DNA from: CAVRUD01 sp963849635
Lineage (GTDB): Bacteria; Chloroflexota; Chloroflexia; Thermomicrobiales; UBA6265
Assembly: GCA_963849635.1 (NCBI GenBank)
Contig: CAWKIA010000023.1
Span: forward strand, 186,001 to 250,000
Direction: 5' to 3'
DNA length: 64,000 nucleotides
Shown piece after piece: positions 17,441 to 26,734 of the stretch. The stretch's first letter is position 1. Each line of letters opens with the position of its first letter. A model generated the notes under the pieces. It was not told the origin of the DNA and ran no database searches. It saw only the letters and a list, made by a program, of their open reading frames with translations. The translations under genes were made by a program, and so were the position numbers.

Positions 17441-18223
17441 ATGTCCCGATCGCGTCTCTTCTCTCGTCGAGGGTTCACGGGCGGTGTTGCCGCCCTCACG
17501 GCGGCCGTCGCCGCCCAACCGTTCTCCGCCGGGGCGGCGGGGTCCGCAGTCCCAGGAGGCCGGTATCGACCGTCCGCGGCCAGCAGCCTCCTGCGCCAGG
17601 ACGCCCCGGACGGACCGTTCGAGCTACCCCCCCTGACCTACGAGTTCAACGCGTTGGAGCCGTACATCGACGCCATGACGATGGAGATCCACCACGATCG
17701 CCACCACATGGCCTTCATCAATGGCCTCAACACGCTTAACGTCGATTACCCGGAGCTGGGCGAAATGTCCCCCGAGGAGATCGTCCAGAACCTCGACGAG
17801 ATCCCCGATGAGATCCGCGCGGCGGTTCGCAACAACGCCGGCGGCCACGTCAACCACACCATGTTCTGGGAGACCATGGCACCGGGCGGCGGCGGTATAT
17901 CGCTGGGTCGGCTGTCCGCCGCCATCAAGGCCGACCTCGGTGGCTTCAACGCCATGGTCCAGGCGGTCACCGCCGCCGGAGTCTCCCGCTTCGGCTCGGG
18001 CTGGGCCTGGATCGTGGTCAACGACGGCAAGCTCGAGGTCCTCAGCACCCCCAACCAGGACAACCCGCTCATGGACGGGATGACGCCAATCCTCGGCGTG
18101 GACGTCTGGGAGCACGCCTACTACCTGCTGTACCAGAACATGCGCCCCGCCTACCTCGAGGCCTGGTGGAATACCGTCAACTGGGGCGTCGTAACCGCCC
18201 GCTACGACGCCGCCACTGCCTAG
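17441..18223 (+). CDS. sod: Tat-exported Fe/Mn superoxide dismutase 1
   Basis: Converts superoxide to hydrogen peroxide and oxygen. Residues 6-30 (LFSRRGFTGGVAALTAAVAA) are a Tat signal. The SOD domain starts FELPPLTYEFNALEPYIDA. Metal ligands are visible: His in MEIHHDRHH, His in GGHVNHTMFW, and Asp and His in GVDVWEHAYY. The GGNGG-type Fe/Mn discriminating region reads TMAPGGGG. AGGAG precedes the ATG. Total 260 residues, about 200 in the mature enzyme, the usual size. Export points to defence at the outer face of the membrane. A paralogue lies 2 kb downstream. Confidence 0.95.
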   Translation: MSRSRLFSRRGFTGGVAALTAAVAAQPFSAGAAGSAVPGGRYRPSAASSLLRQDAPDGPFELPPLTYEFNALEPYIDAMTMEIHHDRHHMAFINGLNTLNVDYPELGEMSPEEIVQNLDEIPDEIRAAVRNNAGGHVNHTMFWETMAPGGGGISLGRLSAAIKADLGGFNAMVQAVTAAGVSRFGSGWAWIVVNDGKLEVLSTPNQDNPLMDGMTPILGVDVWEHAYYLLYQNMRPAYLEAWWNTVNWGVVTARYDAATA

Positions 18224-18243
18224 CGGCACCCCCGCTCCTCGTT

Positions 18244-18297
18244 CTCCCCCTTCCCCCTGCCGCAGCGGGGGGAAGGGGGCCGGGGGGTTAGGGGGTT
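18244..18297. repeat. C/G-rich palindromic repeat, family D copy 2
   Basis: Nearly the same sequence as 12226-12281: a C-rich arm, CTGCCGCAG in the centre, a G-rich arm, then a CCGGGGGG-TAGGGGG tail. It may act as a transcription block after the first SOD gene, though no T-run follows. Confidence 0.7.
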
Positions 18298-18375
18298 GTA
18301 TCCAAGCCTGTAAGAAATCCGCGCCCATCCCGTCTACCATGCTGAATACCGATTGCAGCCATGTGGAGAAGCGGG

Positions 18376-19008
18376 ATGGGCGGCACGTCTGTGACCACCC
18401 CGAGGGCGCCGGACAGCTCGGCGCCCTCGGCATCCAAAGCCGAATCCAATGACGACGCCGACCTTGTCGCTCGCGCCAAGATCGACCGGCAGGAGTTCGC
18501 GCTGCTCTACACCCGCTACGCCGATTTGGTCTACCGCTACTGCCTGCGCCGCCTCGGCAATCCCGAGACCGCCGCCGACGCTACCAGCCAGATATTCGCC
18601 AAAGCCCTGGTGGCGCTACCAAGGTGTCGGAACGATGCCTTCCGCTCATGGCTCTTCGCCATTGCCCACAACACGCTCGTCGATGCCTATCGCTCCCATC
18701 GTATCGACCACCCGCTCGAGACAGCGGTCTTGGTCCCCGATTCGAGGTCATCGCCGGAGGAACAGGCACTAGCCGAGGAAACCAGATTTGAGATCGTCCG
18801 GCTGCTGGCGCTCCTTCCGCCTGACCAGCGCCGGGTCGTCGAGTTGCGCCTGGCGGGGTTGAGCGGAAACGAGATCGGAGAGGTGTTGGGCCGCAGCCGC
18901 GGATCGGTCGATACGTTGCAGTTCCGAGCGATGGCGCGGATGCGCGCTTTGCTCGGGGTCACCGCCCCGGAAGCACGGCGGAGAGGGGACGAGCGGGATG
19001 ACGCCTGA
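18376..19008 (+). CDS. ECF-type RNA polymerase sigma factor
   Basis: About 210 residues. Region 2 (FALLYTRYADLVYRYCLRRL, then ATSQIFAKALVAL and FRSWLFAIAHNTLVDAYR) and region 4 (LLPPDQRRVVELRLAGLSGN, EIGEVLGRSRGSVDTLQFRA) are clear. It directs RNA polymerase to stress or envelope promoters. The ATG at 18376 has GGAGAAG upstream; an ATG at 18361 is possible. The next gene is a membrane protein whose likely start overlaps this stop codon, the classic arrangement for an ECF sigma factor and its membrane partner. The pair lies between the two exported SOD genes. Confidence 0.9.
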   Translation: MGGTSVTTPRAPDSSAPSASKAESNDDADLVARAKIDRQEFALLYTRYADLVYRYCLRRLGNPETAADATSQIFAKALVALPRCRNDAFRSWLFAIAHNTLVDAYRSHRIDHPLETAVLVPDSRSSPEEQALAEETRFEIVRLLALLPPDQRRVVELRLAGLSGNEIGEVLGRSRGSVDTLQFRAMARMRALLGVTAPEARRRGDERDDA

Positions 19009-20126
19009 ACAACCCGCACGAACCACTTTCGGCCGAAGAGCGATTGAGCCAGGCCTGGGACCAATTCCTGGCAGGTGAGCAGCGCGCCCCCCGCGAAGCC
19101 GGCGACGATTTCGCCGCAATCGACCACCTCCATACCCTCGACGATGTTCCGGCGCTCGACTCGACCCTGGAGTCGCGCATCTGGCGGGACGCCGTCGCCA
19201 TCGCCGGGATCGCTCACACCGCCCCGCTGCCGCCCGTTGCCGCGGCCGGCCACAACGGCCACAACACGTTCATTCCGGCCTCCATCGGTCCGGCGGGTAC
19301 GTCGTTCGAACCCCGCAGGCGCCCCATATCGATCCCTCGGTGGGATGTCGCCCGGTGGCTCTCCGGGTTCGTCCGGATCCTGGCGATCGGGACGGTGGCC
19401 GGAATGGTCGCTGGAGCGGTCAGCGGCGGCATCGTCGGCCGGCTCGCAATGCGACTTGTGGCCCTCATGGCCGAGCCATGGCAGCAAGGGATGGCCACCG
19501 ACAATGGCAACGCCGTTGGTGAGATCACCTTTAGCGGTTCTCTGGGACTCCTTGTCCTCACCGCGCTCATTGGCATCGCCGGGGGAATGCTCTACGTCAT
19601 CCTCCGGCCCTGGCTGCCGGGCACTGGCCTGGTCCGGGGCGCGGTCTTCGGTGGATTGCTTCTGCTCTCCTCCGGCTGGCTCATCATGGACCCGGACAAT
19701 CCGGACTACCGTCGTTTCGGCGACACCGAAGTCAATGTCCTGCTGTTCAGTGCCATCTACATCGTCTTCGGCCTGATCGTCGCACCACTGGCCGATCGCC
19801 TTGATCGCCGGATACCTGCCCCTTGGCCGGTCCGCTCTCATCGCTTACCCATCGTACTTGGCTCCGCCGTGTTGGTCCTGCTCGCTCTGCCGTCATTGAT
19901 CGTTGGCATCGGATTCCTGGCATCGCCGAGCGGCTTGCTGGTCGGTGTGCTTGTCCTGGGTATGCGTGCCATCGTGCCGCGCTGGGCCGGCAAGTTCGAG
20001 CGCCCAGCCGATCTGCTCTTGCGACCCCGGGTCGCCGTCGCGGCCTACGCCGCCGTCGCCATCCCCGTTCTGATCGGGGCCACCCTCACCCTTCGCGCCA
20101 TAGGCGAGATCCTCGGCTCCGGTTGA
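18998..20126 (+). CDS. Membrane protein coupled to the ECF sigma factor (putative anti-sigma role), likely frameshifted start
   Basis: The main frame reads NNPHEPLSAEERLSQAWDQF, then a soluble N-terminal region of about 110 residues, then several hydrophobic segments (FVRILAIGTVAGMVAGAVSG, LLVLTALIGIAGGMLYVIL, VLLFSAIYIVFGLIVAPLA, IVLGSAVLVLLALPSLIVGI, VAAYAAVAIPVLIGATLTL). An ATG at 18998 overlaps the sigma gene but is one frame away; one extra base near 19004 would join them. Otherwise TTG at 19044 is the start. No zinc-binding anti-sigma motif is seen, so the anti-sigma role rests on gene order only. Confidence 0.65.
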
Positions 20127-20192
20127 TGCATCACCGGTAGCCGGGGGTCGTGACAGTTCGTGTTCATCTCGTACCTACGAGGAGGCTTCGCT

Positions 20193-20966
20193 ATGCGTCC
20201 AATTCAGCATCCCGTCTCTCGTCGCGCCTTTGCCGGAGGCTGTGCCGCACTCGTCGCCGGCGCGGTTGCCCGACCCGGTATCACCCGAGCTATCGGCGGA
20301 GCCCGTCCGGGCACCCTGACTCGAAATGTCGCCCAGGATGCCCCCGACGGCCCCTTCACCCTGGCGCCACTGCCGTACGACTACGCAGCCCTGGAGCCCA
20401 CCATCGACACCCTGACGATGGAGATCCACCACGACAAGCACCACGCCACCTACGTCGCCAACCTCAACAAGGCCGTCGTCGATGCCCCCGACCTGGCGGC
20501 GATGACCCCGCTCGACATCATCCAGAACCTCGATGCCGTCCCGGAAGCACTGGCCAACGCCGTCCGCAACAACGCCGGCGGCCACGTCAACCACACCATG
20601 TTCTGGGAGATCATGGGCCCGGGCGGCGGTGGCGAGCCAACTGGCCCTCTCGCCGCTGCCATCGCCGCCGACCTCGGCGGCCTGACCGCCGCCCAGGAGG
20701 CGGTCAACGCCGCCGGTCTCGGTCGCTTCGGCTCCGGCTGGACCTGGATCGTCGTCGGCCCCGATGCCAAGCTGGCCATCGTCGCCACCCCGAACCAGGA
20801 CAACCCCCTTATGGACGGCGCCGGCACCCCCATCCTCGGCATCGACGTCTGGGAACACGCCTACTACCTCAAACACCAGAACAAGCGTGCCGACTACCTC
20901 ACCGGCTGGTGGAACGTCATCAACTGGACCGCCGTAAGCGACCGCTACACAGCCGCCATCGGCTAG
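20193..20966 (+). CDS. sod: Tat-exported Fe/Mn superoxide dismutase 2
   Basis: Paralogue of the SOD at 17441, with the same layout: Tat signal (SRRAFAGGCAALVAGAVA), short linker, then FTLAPLPYDYAALEPTIDTL. Ligands: His in MEIHHDKHH, His in GGHVNHTMFW, Asp/His in GIDVWEHAYY. Several blocks are identical to paralogue 1, for example VRNNAGGHVNHTMFWE and TPNQDNPLMDG, which indicates duplication. The ATG at 20193 follows GAGGAGG at good spacing, so the upstream part of the open frame is not coding. Placed just after the sigma/membrane pair, it may be a target of that sigma factor. Confidence 0.95.
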   Translation: MRPIQHPVSRRAFAGGCAALVAGAVARPGITRAIGGARPGTLTRNVAQDAPDGPFTLAPLPYDYAALEPTIDTLTMEIHHDKHHATYVANLNKAVVDAPDLAAMTPLDIIQNLDAVPEALANAVRNNAGGHVNHTMFWEIMGPGGGGEPTGPLAAAIAADLGGLTAAQEAVNAAGLGRFGSGWTWIVVGPDAKLAIVATPNQDNPLMDGAGTPILGIDVWEHAYYLKHQNKRADYLTGWWNVINWTAVSDRYTAAIG

Positions 20967-21370
20967 ACGGTCCCCCTGGCGGATCTCCAAACGCCACAGC
21001 ATCGCGCTCCGTCTCCCCTTTCGCCCCGCTCCTCCGCGGTGCGGCAGGAGGAAGGGGGAGGAGCGCCAGGCAAGCGTCCTAGTCCCGCGACCTTTCAGTC
21101 CCGGCGATCATCCACCCCGACGTCATCCTGAGCGTGCGAAGGATCTTGGCGCGTGAGCGCCTTCGTGCTCGTTCGCGTACGCCTGGCCTCCCTGGTCCCA
21201 CGCATCGTCGGGGTCGGCGGCAAAGGCCGCGCGGCGGCCAAGATCCTTCGCTCTGCTCAGGATGACGGGTGGTTGGATGGCGAGTGGGGGCTCCCCCTCA
21301 GCCCACAGGGCTGTCCCCACCAAGCGTTAGCTTTGTCCCCTACACGGCGTCAGCCGTGTCCCCCCCGTTT
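20967..21370. repeat. Repeat-packed intergenic region: family D relative, family A copy 2, GTCCCC hairpin array
   Basis: Contains three elements. At 21013-21062 is a degenerate C/G-rich repeat. At 21121-21267 is family A copy 2, with ends GTCATCCTGAGCGTGCGAAG and CTTCGCTCTGCTCAGGATGA and inner hairpin GGCGCGTGAGCGCC. At 21296-21366 are three short hairpins each followed by GTCCCC: AGCCCACAGGGCT, AAGCGTTAGCTTT and ACGGCGTCAGCCGT. No gene. Confidence 0.8.
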
Positions 21371-21379
21371 GCTATGCTG

Positions 21380-21687
21380 TCCCCGATGCGAATCGTTCTG
21401 ACCACACCATTCCGAGACCCTCACCAGGGACCGACCAGGACGAAACCTGTCGGTCCCGGTGTCGTGCCGAGGAGCACTGCCCGCGCCCGCGCGGCCGGCG
21501 AGGTCGTCCAGCGACACCCCGGTCGTCGTATCACCTCCCCCCAGCCTACGCGTCGAACTCCTCACCCGCGCCACGGGATCGCAGGGAAAACAGGGAGCGC
21601 AATCGCTCCCTGCGCTGCTCCATTGGTGTGGCCGTCCGGCCCGTGCGCAGTCCCGCGCCCGGTCAGGACTCCCCGTGAGGAAGCTCG
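21380..21687 (+). promoter_or_regulatory. Long, apparently structured leader of the MFS gene
   Basis: About 300 nt without a supportable gene. It contains GGGACCGACCAGG/CCTGTCGGTCCC (21428-21457) and the perfect hairpin CAGGGAGCG-CAAT-CGCTCCCTG (21591-21612), ending at the ribosome-binding site of the MFS gene. No known riboswitch consensus was recognised. It may be an attenuator or an unnamed structured RNA. Confidence 0.35.
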
Positions 21688-22929
21688 ATGTCGCGACGCC
21701 TGTTCCATCGCCTTACCCAGCTAACCCTCTTTCGCGCGCTGAAGCACCGCCCCTTTGCCCTCGTCTGGGGTGGGCAAAGCGTCTCCCGCTTCGGCGACAG
21801 CCTCTACACCATCGCCGTCGCCTGGTGGGTGGTCGAGGAGACGGAATCCGCCGCCTCGCTCGGCCTCGTCCTCGCCTGCTTCTCCGTGCCCCAGGTCATC
21901 TTCGTCCTGCTTGGCGGCCTCGCCGGCGACCGCTTCTCCCGCCTCTACATCATGCTCGTCTCCGACCTCGTCCGCGCCGCCGCTGTCGGGACCGTCGCCG
22001 TTCTCGCCTGGAGGGGCGACCTCGCCATCTGGCACCTCTGCATCCTCAGCGGGGTCTTCGGCGCCGTCGCCGCCACCTTCTTCCCGGCCTACGTCGCCTC
22101 CGTCCCTGATCTCCTGCCCGCCGAAGATCTCACCAGCGCCAATTCCATGCGCTTCATGAGCCGGGAAGCGGCCGAGATCGTCGGCCCTGGCCTGGGCGCC
22201 CTCCTGATCGCGGCCGGCGGCACCCCGCTCACCTTCGCCCTGAACAGCCTCAGCTTCCTCGTCGCCGCCGCCTCGGTCGCCGTCGTCGCTCGCGAACCCG
22301 GCCTGCACAAGGCGATTCCGAGCGAGCGCGGCGCCCTGCATGAGCTGCGCGAGGGCTTCCGCACCGTCTCCGGTACACCCTGGCTGTGGATCTCGATCGC
22401 CGTCGCCGGCCTGACCAGCCTAACCTTCTCCGGCCCGGTCTCGATCCTCCCCATCCTCGTCAAGGAGGGCCGCGGCGAGGGTGTCGGCTCCCTGGCGCTC
22501 CTCAATGGCCTCCTCGCGGTCGGCGCCCTCATCGCCGCCGTCTGGATCGGCCGCTCGCACCGGACCAAGCGCCGCGGGATCGTTGCCTATGGCGCCTGGA
22601 TCATCGCCGCCCTGATGCTGGCCGTTGTCGGCCTTCCCCTCCCCCTGGCCGTCGTCGGCATTGCCATCTGCATCCAGGGCATCGGCGAGGGCACCCTCAA
22701 CCTGCTCTGGGCCCACACCGTCCAGGAGATGGTCCCCTCCAACCGCCTGGGCCGCGTCTACAGCATCGACGCTCTCGGCTCATACGCCCTGCAGCCGCTC
22801 GGCTTCGCTGGCGCCGGCCTCGCCGCCGACCGCTTCGGCCCCGAAGCGATCGTCGTCGCCGGAGGCATCATCAGCGCCGTCATTATCGGCGCCGCCCTCC
22901 TGCACCCAGGAGTCCGTGGCATCGACTAA
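21688..22929 (+). CDS. MFS transporter (12-helix DHA3-like efflux family)
   Basis: A 413-residue membrane protein: FRALKHRPFALVWGGQSVSR at the start, then about 12 hydrophobic segments. FGDSLYTIAVAWWVVEETES and LLGGLAGDRFSRLYIMLVSD carry the MFS DHA3 motif A (G-x-L-A-D-R-x-x-R variant). DHA3 proteins such as MefA and Tap export macrolides and other drugs; others handle siderophores. Substrate cannot be inferred. GAGGAAG precedes the ATG. It follows a long structured leader. Confidence 0.85.
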   Translation: MSRRLFHRLTQLTLFRALKHRPFALVWGGQSVSRFGDSLYTIAVAWWVVEETESAASLGLVLACFSVPQVIFVLLGGLAGDRFSRLYIMLVSDLVRAAAVGTVAVLAWRGDLAIWHLCILSGVFGAVAATFFPAYVASVPDLLPAEDLTSANSMRFMSREAAEIVGPGLGALLIAAGGTPLTFALNSLSFLVAAASVAVVAREPGLHKAIPSERGALHELREGFRTVSGTPWLWISIAVAGLTSLTFSGPVSILPILVKEGRGEGVGSLALLNGLLAVGALIAAVWIGRSHRTKRRGIVAYGAWIIAALMLAVVGLPLPLAVVGIAICIQGIGEGTLNLLWAHTVQEMVPSNRLGRVYSIDALGSYALQPLGFAGAGLAADRFGPEAIVVAGGIISAVIIGAALLHPGVRGID

Positions 22930-23430
22930 GGACGCACCTCCGTCCTCACTCCCGGGGGGACGTCCGTCAGATATCCCGGAATTCATGGAGGGTGGGATTG
23001 AGACGGGTTGTTCCCCATCGGCGTCCCCGAAGACGTCGCCCGAGGTCGCGAGCCGGCTTTAGCCGGCTTCCCAACCAGAGATAGCCCGGGGTCTTTAGCC
23101 CCGGGCGTCGCCGGGACGGCATTCCCCATCCCCGCCCATCTCCGAAATCCGTCCATCAACCCCGAGCGAGCCCCACTGCCCCACGGGTTCCCATATGCAC
23201 CATTTACGTACCAACCGTATTCCAATCCCATGTCGATCCGACCCGACATCCCGCGTCGCTTGCAACATACAGAATTAAGGTAACTCTCCCCTAAAAACCC
23301 ATTCTCGGCGCAAGTATCGCTACCGAGAAACCATCGACCCGCTTGCACTCCCTGGCTTACTCCCCGATCATCCCGCTCTCGTCTCGTCGAGCTGGCCTCT
23401 GGCGGCCGCGGAGAACCGCGAAGGAGAAAC
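22930..23430. other. Intergenic region with two palindromes
   Basis: No gene seen. AGCCGGCTTTAGCCGGCT (about 23050) and CCCGGGGTCTTTAGCCCCGGG (about 23086-23106) are hairpins around TTTAG, resembling the hairpin arms of the GTCCCC arrays elsewhere in the window. The stretch after 23190 is less G+C-rich and probably carries the promoter of the serine hydrolase gene. Confidence 0.55.
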
Positions 23431-23433
23431 AGT

Positions 23434-24519
23434 GTGGTGACCGATTCGGCCGGTGGCTTGGGACCGGTATTCCGGTTGCTGGATCGGCTCGTGGCAGACG
23501 ACGGTCTGCCCGGCGTCGCCGTGGCCATCGGCCGGCACGGGCGCCAAATCGCCAGTTACCACTCCGGCGAGGCTGCTCCCGGTCGGCCCGCCTGCTCCGA
23601 GACCCTCTGGCCGCTCGCCTCGATCTCGAAGCTCTACTCTGCCGCCGCCGCGATGGCGCTCGTCGAGCGCGGCGATCTGGCCCTTACCCAGCCCGTCCAT
23701 CACTTTCTGCCGGCATGCCGCGGGAAGGGGCGGAAGAAGATCACCGTTCGCCACCTGATTACCCACACCTCCGGCCTCGTGTACGAATCACCGAAAATGG
23801 AAGCTCGCCTTATCGCCCATACCCCGCTCGAAGATCTTATTGCCGAGGGCCTTGCTCATCCGCTCGCCTTTCCTCCAGGTTCGCAGTTCAGCTACAGCGA
23901 TCTCGGCTTAGCGGTTCTTGGCAAAGTCGCCTCTATCGCCGCCGGGATGCCTTTTCCGGACCTCGTCCGCGAGACCGTTCTGGAACCGGCCGGTCTCACC
24001 GCAACCTTCTTCCCTCTGGGACCGGAGCACGATCACCGCCTTGCCGCCATTACTGACGCGCTCGCGGCCGGCACCGACGGCGCCATGTACGCCTCCCGCT
24101 ACGCCCTCGATCTCGCCCACCCCGCCTTCGGCGTCGTCGCCACCGTCAGCGATCTGCTCCGCTTCGGCCTCCATTTCGCTCCGGGCGGGCCGCGTTTTCT
24201 CTCGGCGGCGACCGTCCAGGCCATGACCACCGATCAGACCGTGCCTCGCGGCTTTGCCCATCCTGTTCGGCCCCAGTCCGGAGCGCCCGATCCCTGGGGC
24301 TTTGGCTTCGACCTCAAGGGAACCGCCGGCTTTCCGGAGCTTGCCTCCCCTGGCAGCTTCGGGCACCATGGCGCCACCGGCTGCACCCTCTGGATCGACC
24401 CGGGGCACGACGTTACCGTCGCCTTCGTGTCCAACCGGCACCTGCTCGCCGGCCCCGACCGCTTCCTCCCCCGCTTTGAGCGGGTTGTCAACACGACCCT
24501 GGCCTGTCTCACCCGATGA
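23434..24519 (+). CDS. Serine hydrolase of the class C beta-lactamase/esterase family
   Basis: A 361-residue protein of the penicillin-binding-protein-like serine hydrolase family. Motif 1 is Ser-x-x-Lys in ASISKLYSAAAAMALVERGD, the second motif is Tyr-Ser-Asp in FSYSDLGLAVLGK, and the third is HHG in GHHGATGCTLW. The conserved LITHTSGL segment is also present. No signal peptide is visible, so it probably acts in the cytoplasm as an esterase or peptidase rather than a secreted lactamase. Tandem GTG codons follow GAAGGAG. It lies 44 bp before the M81 peptidase gene, suggesting co-transcription. Confidence 0.85.
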   Translation: MVTDSAGGLGPVFRLLDRLVADDGLPGVAVAIGRHGRQIASYHSGEAAPGRPACSETLWPLASISKLYSAAAAMALVERGDLALTQPVHHFLPACRGKGRKKITVRHLITHTSGLVYESPKMEARLIAHTPLEDLIAEGLAHPLAFPPGSQFSYSDLGLAVLGKVASIAAGMPFPDLVRETVLEPAGLTATFFPLGPEHDHRLAAITDALAAGTDGAMYASRYALDLAHPAFGVVATVSDLLRFGLHFAPGGPRFLSAATVQAMTTDQTVPRGFAHPVRPQSGAPDPWGFGFDLKGTAGFPELASPGSFGHHGATGCTLWIDPGHDVTVAFVSNRHLLAGPDRFLPRFERVVNTTLACLTR

Positions 24520-24562
24520 GCGAATCGTGCTCCTATATAAAGAAGAATGGAGATTGCGGGCG

Positions 24563-26086
24563 ATGAGCGGCGAGCGCATCTTCATCGGCGGGTTGGCCCA
24601 CGAAACCCACTCGTTCGCCAGCGTCCTCACCCCAGAGTCCGCCTTCCGCGCCTACGAGTGGGCCGAAGGCGACGACCTGCTCGCCACCTACCGGGGCACC
24701 GGCACCTCGCTCGGCGGCATCATCGCTGGCGCGACCGAGTCCCGCCTAACGGTTGTCCCCGGTTTCTACGCCTTCGCCATGCCCTCCGGGCTTGTCCCGG
24801 CCGAGGACTACGCCGCCCTCTCCGCCCGCCTGCTCGACTCCCTCCGGGCTGCGAAGGCGGAGAGTTCCTTGGCCGGGGTCATCCTCATTTGCCACGGCGC
24901 CATGGTCGCCGCCGGGACGAGCGACGTCGAAAGCGACCTCGCCGAGCGGGTGCGGGCCGAGATCGGGTCCAGCCTGCCGTTCGTCATGACCCTCGACTTC
25001 CACGCCAACATCGGCGCTCGCTTGCCCGCCGCCGTCGACCTGATCGCCGGCTACGACACCTACCCCCACGTCGACGTCGCCGAGCGCGGTGTCGAAGCGG
25101 CCCGCCTGATGCGCCGGTTGCTCGATGGCACCCGCCCCGCCACCGCCTTCGCCTCCGTGCCAATCCTGGCTGTCCCCGGCTGCCAGGGAACCGACGATCC
25201 GCCCATGCGCGACCTGCTCGCCCGCGTCCACGCCATCGAGGCCGATCCCCGCGTCCTGGTGGTTACCCTGGCCGGCGGATTCTGCTACAGCGATGTCCCC
25301 GAGGCTGGCATCGCGATCGTCGTCAGCACCGACGGCGATCCCGCCCTGGCCGCTGAGTATGCCGCCGACCTTCAGGCACTCGTCTGGGAGCAGCGCGCCG
25401 CCTTCGTCCAGCGCAACCTCTCCCCGGCCGAGGCCGTGCGCCAGGCGCTAGCCGCGCCCCGTGGCCGTCCCGCCATCCTGGTCGACGGCCCGGACAACAT
25501 CGGCGGCGGTGCTCCCGGGGATGGCACCGTCCTCCTCGCCGAACTGCTGCGCCAGGGAGCCACCGATGCCGCCGTCGTCATCGCCGATCCCGAGGCAGTC
25601 GCCGTCGCCTTCGCCGCCGGAGTTGGCGGCGCTTTCGCCGCCGAGGTCGGTGGCAAGACCGACCGCTTCCACGGCGACCCCGTGCCGGTCCGCGGCACCG
25701 TCCGCCTCTTGGCCGACGGTCGCTTCACCTACCGCGGCTCATACATGACCGGTCAGGAGCGCGCGATGGGCCGCACCGCCGTGCTCGACGTCGCCGGCAA
25801 CCACCTCGTTCTCACCGAGCACAAGACGATGCCCTTCGATGCCCAGCACCTTCGCGCGGTCGGCATCTCCCCCGAATGGTGCCGGGCAATTGTCGTCAAA
25901 TCCGCCACCGCCTGGCGCGCCGCCTTCGGTGACCTCGCCGGCCCCGTCTTCGAGGTCGACACCCCCGGCATCTGCACCTCCAACCTCGCCACGCTCCCCT
26001 TCACTCACCTCCACCGCCCCATCTACCCGCTCGACCCCGCCGAATCCATCCTCCTCCCTTCGATTTCCATCACCACCCGCACATAG
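24563..26086 (+). CDS. M81 family metallopeptidase (MlrC/microcystinase C-like)
   Basis: About 507 residues. The N-terminal GGLAHETHSFASVLTP, the metal site TLDFHANIGARLP and YDTYPHVDVAERG are characteristic of the M81/MlrC family, zinc enzymes first known for the last step of microcystin breakdown and found widely in bacteria without that pathway. The C-terminal half (VDGPDNIGGGAPGDGTVLLA, TEHKTMPFDAQHL) is also conserved. Natural substrate here is unknown. The ATG at 24563 is in the frame of the conserved N-terminus; a stray ATG at 24547 is in another frame. Possible operon with the serine hydrolase. Confidence 0.85.
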   Translation: MSGERIFIGGLAHETHSFASVLTPESAFRAYEWAEGDDLLATYRGTGTSLGGIIAGATESRLTVVPGFYAFAMPSGLVPAEDYAALSARLLDSLRAAKAESSLAGVILICHGAMVAAGTSDVESDLAERVRAEIGSSLPFVMTLDFHANIGARLPAAVDLIAGYDTYPHVDVAERGVEAARLMRRLLDGTRPATAFASVPILAVPGCQGTDDPPMRDLLARVHAIEADPRVLVVTLAGGFCYSDVPEAGIAIVVSTDGDPALAAEYAADLQALVWEQRAAFVQRNLSPAEAVRQALAAPRGRPAILVDGPDNIGGGAPGDGTVLLAELLRQGATDAAVVIADPEAVAVAFAAGVGGAFAAEVGGKTDRFHGDPVPVRGTVRLLADGRFTYRGSYMTGQERAMGRTAVLDVAGNHLVLTEHKTMPFDAQHLRAVGISPEWCRAIVVKSATAWRAAFGDLAGPVFEVDTPGICTSNLATLPFTHLHRPIYPLDPAESILLPSISITTRT

Positions 26087-26734
26087 CCCGCCCGTCACTC
26101 CGCCCGTCCAACATCCCCCCGGCCCCCGCGTTCCATCCAACAGCGCCTGTCCACGCACCCCTAGGAACACCATTGACAAGGAGAACATATGTTCTGAAAT
26201 GTCATCAAGCGGCACGCCCGGCAGGGGTGCGGGCCTGGGCAGCTAGCAGGCGCATCACCCCGCCCGGCTCGGACAGCAGCCGTCATCCAGTCCCCGTCAG
26301 TTCGCTCCCGGAGGGTCTTCCTCGCAGGTCGCAGCGCACCATGCCACCGCAGATCCACTAGGCCATCGACTGCCCATCGCTGAGACGGCGACCCACCACC
26401 ACCACCACGGTCATCCTGAGCCTGCGAAGGATCTTGGCCGCCGCGCGGCCTTTGCCGCCGACCCCGACGCCCCGCATCCGCCCTGATGCCCCGCCCACTC
26501 GACCGAGCCCGAAGGCGCTTAAGCGCCAAGATCCTTCGCAGGCTCAGGATGACGTCGGGGTGGAGGAGCGCCCCGGCCCAAGGATGCCAACGCTCCCCCT
26601 TCCCCTGCCGCGCCACGGAGGAGCGAGAAAAGGGAGCCAGGGGTTAGCGAATATCCTTGGAACTTGGATCTTGGAACTTGAATCTCGGCACTCAGCACTC
26701 AGCACTCAAGACTCAGCACTCAAGGAGCCCCCTC
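26087..26734. repeat. Intergenic region with family A copy 3, C-rich repeat and heptamer array
   Basis: Family A copy 3 is at 26409-26554 (GTCATCCTGAGCCTGCGAAG / CTTCGCAGGCTCAGGATGAC, inner hairpin GGCGCTTAAGCGCC). A family D relative follows at about 26588-26645. At 26657-26726 is a run of ten heptamers: CTTGGAA-type units, then CTCAGCA/CTCAAGA units. A LexA-like palindrome at 26182-26195 is listed separately. No gene. Confidence 0.75.
26182..26195. promoter_or_regulatory. LexA-like palindrome AGAACATATGTTCT
   Basis: A perfect 14-bp palindrome that contains GAAC-N4-GTTC, the form of SOS box used by LexA in Gram-positive bacteria. TTGACA lies 8 bp upstream. The next gene is a DNA repair glycosylase, but 540 bp away across repeats, so the link is weak. 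Confidence 0.3.
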
